64,000 nt of DNA from SZUA-430 sp964647355 (GTDB lineage Bacteria > Pseudomonadota > Alphaproteobacteria > Micropepsales > Micropepsaceae). Made by a program: the position numbers and the translations under genes. This document shows, one piece after another, positions 36,319-44,640 of this stretch. The stretch is from the NCBI GenBank assembly GCA_964647355.1, contig CAZYGK010000007.1, positions 10,649-74,648 of the forward strand, given 5' to 3'. Position 1 is the first letter of the stretch; each line of letters opens with the position of its first letter. The notes beneath the pieces are model-generated. The model did no database searches and was not told where the DNA came from. It was given only the letters and a program-made list of their open reading frames with translations.

Positions 36319-36819
36319 TCAGTCTTTGGGCGGTGGTGCTCTTTCCAGCGCTTCGACGAGAAGCTCGAGCGCTGCTTCGGCGAACCAGTTCATGTTTGTC
36401 CAGCGGTCGTTGAGGTTCGTACGTAGCGTACGCACCTTCGAATCGGGGCCCGAGACTGCGAGGCAGGTGTGGCCCGCGGGGTCGCCATAGCCGTTGCCGG
36501 TTGGACCGGCGGCGCCGGTTTCTGCGAGGCCCCATTCGACGCGGTGCTTTTCGCGGATCGTCCGGCTCAGAAACTCAGCGTAGGGCTCGCTCGACGAACG
36601 CATGCCGCCCAGGCTTTCGCGATCCAGACTAAGCAACCCTCTGAATGCTCGCGGCGAATAGATGATGCCGCCACCGGCGTAGTACGCGGAAGCGCCGGGG
36701 ACGGCGAGCAGGGCCGCCGAGATCAAGCCGCCAGCAGACGATTCTGCGATCGCTATGCGCTCCGTGCGGGCGATCAATAGCGCGGCGGCTTTGGCGGCGG
36801 GGATGCGCGGGTCGTGCAT
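36319..36819 (-). CDS. CinA C-terminal-domain protein (PncC-like amidohydrolase)
   Basis: 166 residues, only the CinA C-terminal domain: IAIAESSAGGLISAALLAVP, YYAGGGIIYSPRAFRGLL, then WGLAETGAAGPTGNGYGDPA. Proteins of this domain deamidate NMN to nicotinate mononucleotide. The usual ESCTGG reads ESSAGG here, a conservative change of the motif, so activity is likely but not certain. The ATG at 36819 follows a GAGG site. Convergent with the ABM gene. Confidence 0.85.
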   Translation of the reverse strand: MHDPRIPAAKAAALLIARTERIAIAESSAGGLISAALLAVPGASAYYAGGGIIYSPRAFRGLLSLDRESLGGMRSSSEPYAEFLSRTIREKHRVEWGLAETGAAGPTGNGYGDPAGHTCLAVSGPDSKVRTLRTNLNDRWTNMNWFAEAALELLVEALERAPPPKD

Positions 36820-36929
36820 AGTGGCCTCGTGGTAATGCTGGGCAGCGAAGAACGGATGGCGACGCGGGTCAAGGGCTTGTGGCGATCGTGCATGTCCTCT
36901 GTCGGCAAAATGCGATAAGCAAGCGTCCA

Positions 36930-37718
36930 ATGAGCTTCGATCCGACCATCACCGATCTGCTGGCCGTCCTTTCCGGGAGCGTCGTCGGGTTGACGCTCGG
37001 GGTGGTTGGCGGCGGCGGGTCGATCCTTGCGGTGCCGCTGTTGCTGTACGTGGTCGGTGTCTCCAATCCGCACGTCGCGATCGGGACCAGCGCGCTTGCC
37101 GTTTCGGTGAACGCGTTCGCAAACTTGATCGCGCATTCGCGGGCCGGCAACGTGAAGTGGCCATGCGCCGTGGTCTTCGGCTTGTCGGGCGTCACGGGTG
37201 CGTTTGCCGGCTCCACGTTAGGCAAGCTTGTCGACGGCCAGAAGCTTCTGTTCGTGTTTGGGCTGGTCATGGTGGCGGTTGCGCTTGCCATGCTTCGCCC
37301 GCGCGGGGCGGAAGGCGATCCGAACGTGCGGATTACGCCTCAGATCGCGGTGCGTCTTGTCGGGATCGGTCTTGCAACCGGATTGCTTGCCGGGTTTTTC
37401 GGTATCGGCGGCGGCTTCTTAATCGTGCCCGGCATCATGCTTGGGAGCGGCATGGCCATGCTGAATGCGGTCGGCTCGTCACTGTTTTCGGTTGGTGCGT
37501 TCGGGTTGACCACAGCGGTGAGTTACGCTGCCGATGGTCTCGTCGATTGGCGGATCGCGGGAGAGTTCATCGGCGGCGGCCTCTTGGGCGGGTTGACCGG
37601 GCTTGCATTGGCGCAGCGTTTGGCCGCGCGCAAGGGCCTCTTGAACCGCATCTTTGCAGGCGTTGTTTTGTCGGTTGCGGCCTATGTGCTGTGGCGAAGC
37701 GCGGCGGCGTTCCAGTAG
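36930..37718 (+). CDS. TSUP (TauE/SafE) family membrane transporter
   Basis: About 262 residues with roughly eight membrane helices and the two internal repeats of TSUP transporters: GLTLGVVGGGGSILAVPLLL and GLLAGFFGIGGGFLIVPGIM. Members move sulfite, sulfoacetate, taurine-derived or other organosulfur anions across the inner membrane; the substrate here is unknown. A GTG at 36879 would add 17 residues, but the ATG at 36930 fits the family better. Convergent with the sterol-reductase-like gene (3 bp apart). Confidence 0.87.
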   Translation: MSFDPTITDLLAVLSGSVVGLTLGVVGGGGSILAVPLLLYVVGVSNPHVAIGTSALAVSVNAFANLIAHSRAGNVKWPCAVVFGLSGVTGAFAGSTLGKLVDGQKLLFVFGLVMVAVALAMLRPRGAEGDPNVRITPQIAVRLVGIGLATGLLAGFFGIGGGFLIVPGIMLGSGMAMLNAVGSSLFSVGAFGLTTAVSYAADGLVDWRIAGEFIGGGLLGGLTGLALAQRLAARKGLLNRIFAGVVLSVAAYVLWRSAAAFQ

Positions 37719-37721
37719 CTC

Positions 37722-38798
37722 TCAGTACAAGCCGGGGATGATGCGGTACGGCACGCGCTTTACGTATTCCGTCCACAGTGCGCCGTACTTCTCGGCGCAG
37801 CGGCGGTCGTCGTCGATTTGGCGCGGGACGAGCAGCGCGACGTAGTAGATCGGGTAGAGCCACGGGCCTATGTGGCCGGGGTAGCCGAGCGCGAGGGCGA
37901 GACCGCTCGCCATCAGGAGTTCGCCCAAGTAGTTGACGTGGCGCGAGACTGCCCAGAAGCCGCTGACGAGGAGCTGGTGCTTGCCGTCTGTGAGGGCCTC
38001 CGGTGTGAGACCGAGGAATTTGGCGCTTGGGTCGCGCTTGAACGTGTACTTCTGCATGTTGGCGCCGCGGGCGAGCGACCAGCCGCCGAAGAACAGGATT
38101 ATCGCGATGATGAGAACGCCCGCCGGTGTGTGCGGGTTGGGTAGCTCGGCGGTGGACCAGAGGCCGACGGCGTAGAAGTAGGGGTAGAACAGCAGGCAGC
38201 CCCAGCCGAGCTTGAAGCCCATGCGCTCGGCGAAGAAGTCGTAGGTGTAGAGATGGACTCGCTCGAAAAAGAGATACTCGGTCAGGAAGAACGTGAAGAG
38301 CGCTGCGTAGAGTGCGATGCCGAATGATGGTTCTTCAGGGAAAGTCAGATAGTGGTGCGCTGCGAACGAATAGATGTTGAGACCCAGCATCGTCGCGCCG
38401 ACCATGTAGAGCCACATCTTCGCGTCGATGCGCCCGCCCAGCCATTGGGGATTCGGGGTGCGGCCGAGGAAGAGATCGGCGAGCAATCCTTTGCCCGTGG
38501 GCTGCTCGGGCAGGACGACGATGGCGGTGAAGATGAGGCCGAACACGCAGGCGCCAGCGAGGCCCTCCCAGCGCGTCGTCCAGAAGAAATCCCAGGCGAG
38601 CCAACCCTGCGAACAGGCGAGTGCCCAGAGGGCGATCGTGAGCGCGAAGACGATTAGCCCGTTCAGGCGGTAGCGGAGCGGTTTGCCGGTCACCAGGTCG
38701 GTTACATAGCCGTCGACGGTTCGGGCGGGGACGAGCAAATGCAGTAGCGTGATCAACGCGTACACGCCGAGTGGTGCGAAGAATCCTGCGAGCGTCAT
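37722..38798 (-). CDS. ERG4/ERG24 (delta-14/delta-7 sterol reductase) family membrane protein
   Basis: 358 residues with about nine to ten membrane helices. The second half carries the family landmarks in order: LYTYDFFAERMGFKLGWGCL, then LLVSGFWAVSRHVNYLGELL, then a DDDRRCAEKYGALWTEYVKR segment ending in PYRIIPGLY. These closely follow the C-termini of eukaryotic sterol C14 and C7 reductases, and include the residues that hold NADPH in the crystallised methanotroph homologue. It overlaps the SDR gene behind it by 4 bp, so both are translated together. True sterols are rare in bacteria; the substrate could be another polycyclic or isoprenoid lipid. Confidence 0.85.
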   Translation of the reverse strand: MTLAGFFAPLGVYALITLLHLLVPARTVDGYVTDLVTGKPLRYRLNGLIVFALTIALWALACSQGWLAWDFFWTTRWEGLAGACVFGLIFTAIVVLPEQPTGKGLLADLFLGRTPNPQWLGGRIDAKMWLYMVGATMLGLNIYSFAAHHYLTFPEEPSFGIALYAALFTFFLTEYLFFERVHLYTYDFFAERMGFKLGWGCLLFYPYFYAVGLWSTAELPNPHTPAGVLIIAIILFFGGWSLARGANMQKYTFKRDPSAKFLGLTPEALTDGKHQLLVSGFWAVSRHVNYLGELLMASGLALALGYPGHIGPWLYPIYYVALLVPRQIDDDRRCAEKYGALWTEYVKRVPYRIIPGLY

Positions 38799-39595
38799 GA
38801 GAGGTCCTTCGTAGAGCGGGCGAAGATGTCGATGGCCGTACGGCGCGGCAGCAGGCGGCCAAGCGCGAACCGGGCGATGCGATTTACCGCGCCCGGCACG
38901 ACGACGGGGCCGCGGCCCAGGGCTTCGAGCGTTTGGTTTGCGACATCGGCGGCGTCGAGCGTTCCAGGCGCGTCTCTGGCCGCGGCCTTGGCGTAACCCG
39001 GCGTGCGGATGGCGCCGGCGCTGGAGACGACGACGTCAACGCCCATGGGTTTGAGTTCGGCCCAGAGGCTTTCGCCGAGGACGATGTTGAATGCCTTCGA
39101 CGCCGCGTAGGTCGCTATGCGGGGTGCGCCTTGGTAGCCGGCGAGCGAGGACATCAGGACGATGCCGCCACGGCCGCGTTCGATCATCTTGGGCGCGAGC
39201 GTTCGGGCGAACGTCAGGGGCCCTTTGATGTTGACGTCGACGACGCGCGCCAGATCGTCCATAGGCCGGCTCACCAGTTCGCCGACGGGGGCAAAGGCGG
39301 CGTTGTACACGGCGAGGCCGATGTCGAGGTCTGCGGTTAGGCTTTCAAGCGCCGCCGGGAGGTCTGGCCGCGCGAGGTCGATCGTCTCTGTTCGCACATC
39401 GACTTGAGCAGACTTGCGCAAGCCGTCGGCGACGCGGGCGAGATGGTCGGCGCGGCGCGCGAGGAGCAAGAGGTTCAATCCACGCTCTGCGAGCGCTTGC
39501 GCGAAAGCGGCTCCCAAACCCTCGGAAGCGCCGGCGACGATTGCCCAAGCGCCGTATGTCGCTGCAAAGGCGGTTGGGGTGGCGCGCGCAGTCAC
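38795..39595 (-). CDS. short-chain dehydrogenase/reductase coupled to the sterol-reductase-like gene
   Basis: 266 residues, classical SDR: IVAGASEGLGAAFAQALAER for cofactor binding, AVYNAAFAPVG in place of NNAG, MSSLAGYQG with the catalytic Ser and YAASKAFNIVLG with Tyr-x-x-x-Lys. The RR after the second strand (LLLLARRADH) suggests NADP(H). The overall pattern is close to 3-ketoacyl/17-beta-hydroxysteroid type SDRs. ATGA overlap with the ERG4/ERG24-type gene makes joint action on a lipid or steroid plausible; this is inference. Confidence 0.85.
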   Translation of the reverse strand: MTARATPTAFAATYGAWAIVAGASEGLGAAFAQALAERGLNLLLLARRADHLARVADGLRKSAQVDVRTETIDLARPDLPAALESLTADLDIGLAVYNAAFAPVGELVSRPMDDLARVVDVNIKGPLTFARTLAPKMIERGRGGIVLMSSLAGYQGAPRIATYAASKAFNIVLGESLWAELKPMGVDVVVSSAGAIRTPGYAKAAARDAPGTLDAADVANQTLEALGRGPVVVPGAVNRIARFALGRLLPRRTAIDIFARSTKDLS

Positions 39596-39597
39596 AG

Positions 39598-40425
39598 TCA
39601 GTCGCGCAGGAGGTCGTTGATGCTCGTTTTGGAGCGCGTGCGTTCGTCGACCGTCTTCACGATCACGGCGCAGTAGAGCGACGGTTTGCCGGGTGCGCCG
39701 GGGAGCGTGCCGGCGACGACGACGGAGTAGGGCGGCACGCGGCCTTGGTGGATTTGGCCGGTGGCGCGGTCGACAATTTTAGTGGAGGCGCCGATGAAGA
39801 CGCCCATGCCGATGACGGCGCCTTCGCCGACGATCACGCCTTCAGCGACTTCCGAGCGTGCGCCGACGAAGCAATTGTCTTCGATGATGACGGGGTTCGC
39901 TTGCAGGGGTTCCAGAACGCCGCCGAGGCCCGTGCCGCCGGAGATGTGGCAGTTCTTGCCCACTTGCGCGCAGGAGCCGACGGTCGCCCAGGTGTCGATC
40001 ATCGTGCCTTCGCCGACATTCGCGCCGACGTTGATGAAGCAGGGCATCAGCACGGCGGTGCGGGCGACGTGGGCGGAGTGGCGCACGATCGCGCCCGGCA
40101 CCGCGCGGAAGCCTGCGCGTGCGAAGTCGTCGGCCGACCACTTCGCGAATTTCGAGGGGACCTTATCGTACCAATGTGCGCCGCCTGGGCCGCCCGGGAT
40201 CGGTTCCATCGGGTTCAGGCGGAACGAGAGTAGCACCGCCTTCTTGATCCATTGATGCGTATGCCACTCGCCGCCGGTTTTTTCGGCGACGCGGAACTCG
40301 CCGCAATCGAGCGCGGCCAGGGTTTCTTCGATTGCTTTGCGGGCCGGGCCTTGCGTGGCGGGCGAGATCGTGTCGCGGGCCTCCCAAGCTTCGTCGATCG
40401 TGATCTGCAGTTTCGTCCAGCTCAT
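39598..40425 (-). CDS. dapD: tetrahydrodipicolinate N-succinyltransferase
   Basis: 275 residues. After an N-terminal helical domain a left-handed beta helix of hexapeptide repeats follows: MPCFINVGANVGEGTMIDTW, VGKNCHISGGTGLGGVLEPL, then DNCFVGARSEVAEGVIVGEG. It adds succinate to tetrahydrodipicolinate in DAP/lysine synthesis. The ATG at 40425 overlaps the HAD gene's stop by 4 bp; the longer frame would lie inside that gene. Its downstream neighbour is the SDR (2 bp), not dapE as in many relatives. Confidence 0.95.
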   Translation of the reverse strand: MSWTKLQITIDEAWEARDTISPATQGPARKAIEETLAALDCGEFRVAEKTGGEWHTHQWIKKAVLLSFRLNPMEPIPGGPGGAHWYDKVPSKFAKWSADDFARAGFRAVPGAIVRHSAHVARTAVLMPCFINVGANVGEGTMIDTWATVGSCAQVGKNCHISGGTGLGGVLEPLQANPVIIEDNCFVGARSEVAEGVIVGEGAVIGMGVFIGASTKIVDRATGQIHQGRVPPYSVVVAGTLPGAPGKPSLYCAVIVKTVDERTRSKTSINDLLRD

Positions 40426-41129
40426 GGGGCGGCCCTTACGCGAATGGTGGTCAGGAACTTGGCGAGGTCGTCGGTGCGGAAATGCACATGGGGCACGTCC
40501 GGTGGCGCGTCGCCCCAGCCGCGTACGGCCGGGTCGGCGTGGCCTTCGGCTGCGCGCACCAGGACGGTCGTCATACCCAACGCATGGGCGGGTGCCAAGT
40601 TGCGGTCGAGGTCTTCGAACATCGCGGCGCGTTTGGGGTCGATTTCGTGCTTCCTCACGAAGCGTTCGAATGTTTCGAGCTTCGGCTTCGGGATGAAGTC
40701 GGCGTGGACGATGTCGAAGATGTCCTCCACGTGGTCGTGGATGCCGATGCGGTCGAGTACGCGCTTGGCGTGGAAGACAGTGCCGTTCGTGAAGACGAGG
40801 CGGCGGCCGGGCAAGCGCTGGAGTGCGCCGGCAAGCGCTTCGTTCGGCGGCACTACAGAGACGTCGATGTCGTGCACGAAGTTGAGGAAGCTGTGCGGCT
40901 TGATGCCGTGCAGCTTCATGAGGCCCGAGAGCGTGGTTCCGTGGTCGCGGTAGTAGAGCTTCTGCAGGCGGTAGGCTTCGTCGCCGTCGACTTGGAGCAG
41001 GTCGGAGATGAAGGCGCGCATCTTGACGTCGATCTGGGCGAACAGATTGCAGCTCGGCGGGTACAGCGTGTTGTCGAGGTCGAAGACCCACGTATCTATG
41101 GGGGTGAAGTCGGGCGGGGGGTGGGTCAT
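40422..41129 (-). CDS. HAD-family pyrimidine 5'-nucleotidase-like phosphatase
   Basis: 235 residues. HAD motif I is WVFDLDNTLYPP, motif II RLVFTNGT, and motif IV region AAMFEDLDRNLAPAHALGM. This subgroup (PYRIMIDINE-type nucleotidases, YjjG/Sdt1-like) dephosphorylates nucleoside monophosphates. It is translationally coupled to dapD; the same HAD-dapD pairing is common in rhizobial genomes. The ATG at 41129 is chosen because DLDNTLY then lies near residue 15, as in the family. Confidence 0.9.
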   Translation of the reverse strand: MTHPPPDFTPIDTWVFDLDNTLYPPSCNLFAQIDVKMRAFISDLLQVDGDEAYRLQKLYYRDHGTTLSGLMKLHGIKPHSFLNFVHDIDVSVVPPNEALAGALQRLPGRRLVFTNGTVFHAKRVLDRIGIHDHVEDIFDIVHADFIPKPKLETFERFVRKHEIDPKRAAMFEDLDRNLAPAHALGMTTVLVRAAEGHADPAVRGWGDAPPDVPHVHFRTDDLAKFLTTIRVRAAP

Positions 41130-41240
41130 GCCGATGGCGGAATAGCCCGACCCGAGGCCGTATCGCAACCGAATGTTAACCACCTCCGGCAAAGCGGCCT
41201 TAAACGGCGGGGCGTAAGCTTAAGGCGGTGGGGGATACGA

Positions 41241-41762
41241 GTGACTGCCATGCTGAAGCACATGATCGGAAAGCTCGCGGAGCGGCCGCGGATGTCCTAC
41301 GAGGACGCTCGCGCCGCGCTGGAAACGCACGCTCACAACGCGCGCCGCTATCTGGCGGGGCGTCCGGACGTCGAGCCCGAGATCCTTTACTATCTGGCAA
41401 ACGACGAGTCGGTTGCGGTGCGCAGGCTCGTTGCCGCCAATCCTTCAACCCCGCAGCGCGCCAACAAGATTCTGGCTGCCGACGCGGATGTCGAAGTGCG
41501 TTGCGAACTCGCTCAGAAGGTGGGGCGGCAGGTTTCGGAGCATTCGTCCGAAATGACGGTGCGCGGCCATGCGCTTGCGGTCGAGGTGATCGAGCGGCTG
41601 GCGCACGACAGCGTGGCGCGCGTGCGGGCGATCTTAGCCGAACAGCTCAAGTCGTCGTCAAACGTGCCGGTGCATGTTGTTCAGGTTTTGGCGCGCGATC
41701 CGGAGTTGATCGTTCGGGCGCCGATCCTCGAGTGCTCGCCTCTGGTGCAGGTGCCTGCTTAA
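41241..41762 (+). pseudogene. DUF2336-family protein, probably truncated
   Basis: 173 residues. The helical HEAT-like N-terminal part reads YYLANDESVAVRRLVAANPS, then AADADVEVRCELAQKVGRQ and LARDPELIVRAPILECSPL. In DUF2336 proteins, which usually have around 350 residues, this last segment continues into a motif like LSDEDLLEI; here it ends in VQVPA and a stop, two bases before the convergent gene's stop. So the gene lacks the second half of its domain. The GTG at 41241 follows GGGGGA; ATG at 41250 is also possible. It may be a remnant or a short functional variant. Confidence 0.65.
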
Positions 41763-41764
41763 GC

Positions 41765-43024
41765 CTATTGCGGCGCGGGTTCTTCCCGGCGCGCGGCAAA
41801 CTCGAATGTGAGACCGGGGCGGCCGCCGGTGTCGATTTCCAAGAAGCCCGTGCTCTTGAAGCTGCGGCCCTGGCAGTCGGTTGCGTCGTCGATTTCGAAT
41901 GTCGCGTCGCGGGTGCAGAACTGCTTCGTGCCGCCCCAGGTTTCGGCGACACCTTCCGTGCGATCGGCGGCGGCGAACGCATAGACATAACGCTCGATCA
42001 GACGATCCTTGATCACCTTCTCGCATTGGCCCGGTTGCAGGCGCCACCAACCCATAGAGCGCTTCTTGCCTTGGGATTCGATCCCGAGAGCGGACCAGAT
42101 GATGTCTTGCGTGCGGTTGCAGAACGTCAAGCCCGCGCCGGCCTGGTTCTTGGCCGCTTCGGCGAGCAGTTTGTTGTAGAGGCCGGTCGCATCGTTCGAG
42201 GGCAGGCCGAGTGCGGTGCGGACCTGGCCCAGCGCTTCGACGAACTTCGGACCGGGCACGCCGTCGATCGCGCCTTCGAAGCGGCCGAGATCGGCGAGAA
42301 GCCGCTGTACGCCCGCAATGCGCGCTTGATCGAGCGATTTGAAGCCCGGTGTTTCGGCCAGCGTCGTCGTCCAGGCAGTTTTGCCTTCGGTGTCGACGCG
42401 GGCAAAGCCTTGCGCTTCGTAGCCGGGACCGCATTGGTTGGAGCCGTCGCTCGTCGCTTGGAACGTGCCCTTGCCCGTGCAAAGCGTCTGCGTGCCGCCC
42501 CAGGTTCGGATCGCGCCGGAGTGGGCGAACGACGAGCGGGCGAACGTGTAGAATGTCGGCTGCTTCAGTTCGCCCTTGATCACGACGCGGCATTCTCCGG
42601 CGGGGACAATCCACCAGCCGCGCGTTGCGAGCAGGCCGCCATTGCGGATGCCGACGGCGATCGAGAGGGCGTAGGATGTGCGGTTGCAGAACGTGTAGTC
42701 GCTCTTCGCGTTTCGCTGGGGGCGATCGGGCTGAAGGTTGCCGACGCCGGGGATCGGCTTTGCGGGGGCTTCTGTCGTAGCGGCTCCGGGTGCCGAGACG
42801 ATGCGAGGCTTCGTGCGTGCAGGCTTCGTTTGCTCGCGCAGTTCGCTGCCGGGCGTCATGGGCATGACGACGGGGCGCTGGGGCGTCGATGCGGGCGCCG
42901 CGTCCTCAGCAGGTTGCGCGCGAGCCGCGCCGCTTGCGGCTACAAGCGCGAGACCGATCGACAGCGCGAACTGGCGCAACGAAGCGAACAAACTGTCCAA
43001 GTCCTTGAAATCGCGAGGCTTCAC
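41765..43024 (-). CDS. secreted protein with two DUF1036 domains and a peptidoglycan-binding-like segment
   Basis: 419 residues starting at a GTG that overlaps the argB stop by 4 bp. A signal peptide ends near AARAQ, followed by a Pro-rich linker. The first DUF1036 domain starts TFCNRTSYALSIAVGIRNGG and has TRGWWIVPAGECRVVIKGEL. A middle segment resembles a peptidoglycan-binding repeat (VQRLLADLGRFEGAIDGVPG). The second DUF1036 domain starts TFCNRTQDIIWSALGIESQG and has GWWRLQPGQCEKVIKDRL. DUF1036 proteins are periplasmic or secreted with unknown function; a double-domain form with this middle segment is unusual. Confidence 0.82.
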   Translation of the reverse strand: MKPRDFKDLDSLFASLRQFALSIGLALVAASGAARAQPAEDAAPASTPQRPVVMPMTPGSELREQTKPARTKPRIVSAPGAATTEAPAKPIPGVGNLQPDRPQRNAKSDYTFCNRTSYALSIAVGIRNGGLLATRGWWIVPAGECRVVIKGELKQPTFYTFARSSFAHSGAIRTWGGTQTLCTGKGTFQATSDGSNQCGPGYEAQGFARVDTEGKTAWTTTLAETPGFKSLDQARIAGVQRLLADLGRFEGAIDGVPGPKFVEALGQVRTALGLPSNDATGLYNKLLAEAAKNQAGAGLTFCNRTQDIIWSALGIESQGKKRSMGWWRLQPGQCEKVIKDRLIERYVYAFAAADRTEGVAETWGGTKQFCTRDATFEIDDATDCQGRSFKSTGFLEIDTGGRPGLTFEFAARREEPAPQ

Positions 43025-43968
43025 CCACGCACGATCATGGTGCCTGCACCGTGCTCTGTAAACAGCTCGATGAGAAGCACATGTTGAACACGCCCGTCGA
43101 GAATGACCGCCGCGCGCACACCGCGCTCGACCGCGTCGATACAGGTTTCAACCTTGGGAATCATGCCGCCGGAGATTGTGCCGTCCTTGATCAGAGCGCG
43201 CGCCTCGGTTGTGGTGAGGCGTTCGATCAAATTGCCGTTGCGGTCCATAACCCCTGGGACATCGGTCAGGAGCAGCATGCGGTCGGCTTTGAGGGCACCT
43301 GCGACGGCCCCCGCAACCGTGTCGGCGTTGATGTTGTAGGTCTCGCCGTTCCGGCCGACGCCGATCGGGGCGATGACGGCAACCATGTCGGCGCGGACGA
43401 TCGCCTGCAGCACCTCGATGTTGACCTCTTCCGGTTCGCCCACGAAGCCGAGGTCGACGGCTTCTTCCTTGCCGGTGTCGGGGTTGCGGCGGGTCTTTAC
43501 GACCTTCTTGGCGACGATCATCTGACCGTCCTTGCCCGAGACGCCCACAGCTTTGCCGCCCGCGTTGTTGATGGCGGAGACGATCTGTTTGTTGACGGTG
43601 CCGGTCAGAACCATCTCGACGACGTCGATGGCAGCTTGATCGGTGACGCGTAGGCCGTCGACAAACGACGACTTGATCTCGAGCTTTTTCAGCATCGCGC
43701 CGATCTGCGGGCCGCCGCCGTGCACGACGACAGGATCAATGCCGGTTTGGCGCATCAGCACGATGTCTTGCGCGAAGTGCTCGGCGACGCCTTCTTCACC
43801 CATGGCGTTGCCGCCGTATTTCACGAGCACCGTCTTTTGATCGTAGTGCAAAATGTGCGGCAATGCTTCGGTGAGCACCCGGGCGGTCGCGCGCCACTTC
43901 GCGAGCTGGCGCAGGTTCTGGACGCGTTCGTCCTTGCCTTGGAAGGTCGGGTCGTCTGGAGAACTCAT
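43021..43968 (-). CDS. argB: acetylglutamate kinase
   Basis: 315 residues, amino-acid kinase fold. Motifs: TVLVKYGGNAMG (phosphate-binding), VVVHGGGPQIGAMLKKL, GGKAVGVSGKDGQMI and ADRMLLLTDVPGVMD. It phosphorylates N-acetylglutamate, the controlled step of arginine synthesis. It lies downstream of engB by 21 bp and overlaps the DUF1036 gene. Confidence 0.95.
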   Translation of the reverse strand: MSSPDDPTFQGKDERVQNLRQLAKWRATARVLTEALPHILHYDQKTVLVKYGGNAMGEEGVAEHFAQDIVLMRQTGIDPVVVHGGGPQIGAMLKKLEIKSSFVDGLRVTDQAAIDVVEMVLTGTVNKQIVSAINNAGGKAVGVSGKDGQMIVAKKVVKTRRNPDTGKEEAVDLGFVGEPEEVNIEVLQAIVRADMVAVIAPIGVGRNGETYNINADTVAGAVAGALKADRMLLLTDVPGVMDRNGNLIERLTTTEARALIKDGTISGGMIPKVETCIDAVERGVRAAVILDGRVQHVLLIELFTEHGAGTMIVRG

Positions 43969-43989
43969 GCGCGCGCTTTCAAACGTAGC

Positions 43990-44640
43990 TTAACGGCGCG
44001 CCTTATAGACGGTTTCCGCGAGGTCCGCGAGATGGGCACGCAGCTCAGGGATACCCGTCTTGGTTTCGGCGGAAGTCGCAAAGATGTCCGGATGGGCGGC
44101 CGCGTGGGTCTTGGCGAGCGCTGCGGCTGCGTTAACCGCTTCGGCGACCTCGGTCGCGTTCAGTTTGTCGGTCTTGGTCAAGACGACCAGGAACGAGGCC
44201 GCAGCCTCGTCGAGGATTTCCATCATCGTGCGGTCGTTTTCGTTTGCGCCGTGGCGGGCGTCGATCAGCAGGCAGACGCGGCGCAGCTGCGGGCGGCCGC
44301 GGAGATAAGATTCGATGAGGCGGCGCCAGTCGGCCGACATCGCCTTCGAGACGCGTGCGAAGCCGTAGCCGGGGAGGTCGGCGAGCGTGAGCTTGTGGCC
44401 TAAGTCGAACAGGTTGATCTCGCGCGTGCGGCCGGGCGTGTTCGAAACGCGCGCCAGCGTCTTCCTGTTCGTGAGCGCGTTCAGAAGGCTCGACTTACCG
44501 ACATTCGAACGGCCGGCGAAGGCGATCTCGGGGAGCTTCGTCGGCGGCAGATCGGCGAACGCGCGCACGGGGCGCAGGAATTTGCATTCCTGCGCGAACA
44601 ACAAATGGCCCTTCTTGAGCGCGCCTTTTGGGGCCGTCAT
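43990..44640 (-). CDS. engB: ribosome biogenesis GTPase YsxC/EngB
   Basis: 216 residues, TrmE-Era-EngA-EngB GTPase. Motifs: G1 FAGRSNVGKSSLLNAL, G2 SNTPGRTREI, G3 LADLPGYGFA, G4 LTKTDKLN and G5 SAETKTG. It assists assembly of the large ribosomal subunit. Coupled to yidC by an ATGA overlap. Confidence 0.95.
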   Translation of the reverse strand: MTAPKGALKKGHLLFAQECKFLRPVRAFADLPPTKLPEIAFAGRSNVGKSSLLNALTNRKTLARVSNTPGRTREINLFDLGHKLTLADLPGYGFARVSKAMSADWRRLIESYLRGRPQLRRVCLLIDARHGANENDRTMMEILDEAAASFLVVLTKTDKLNATEVAEAVNAAAALAKTHAAAHPDIFATSAETKTGIPELRAHLADLAETVYKARR

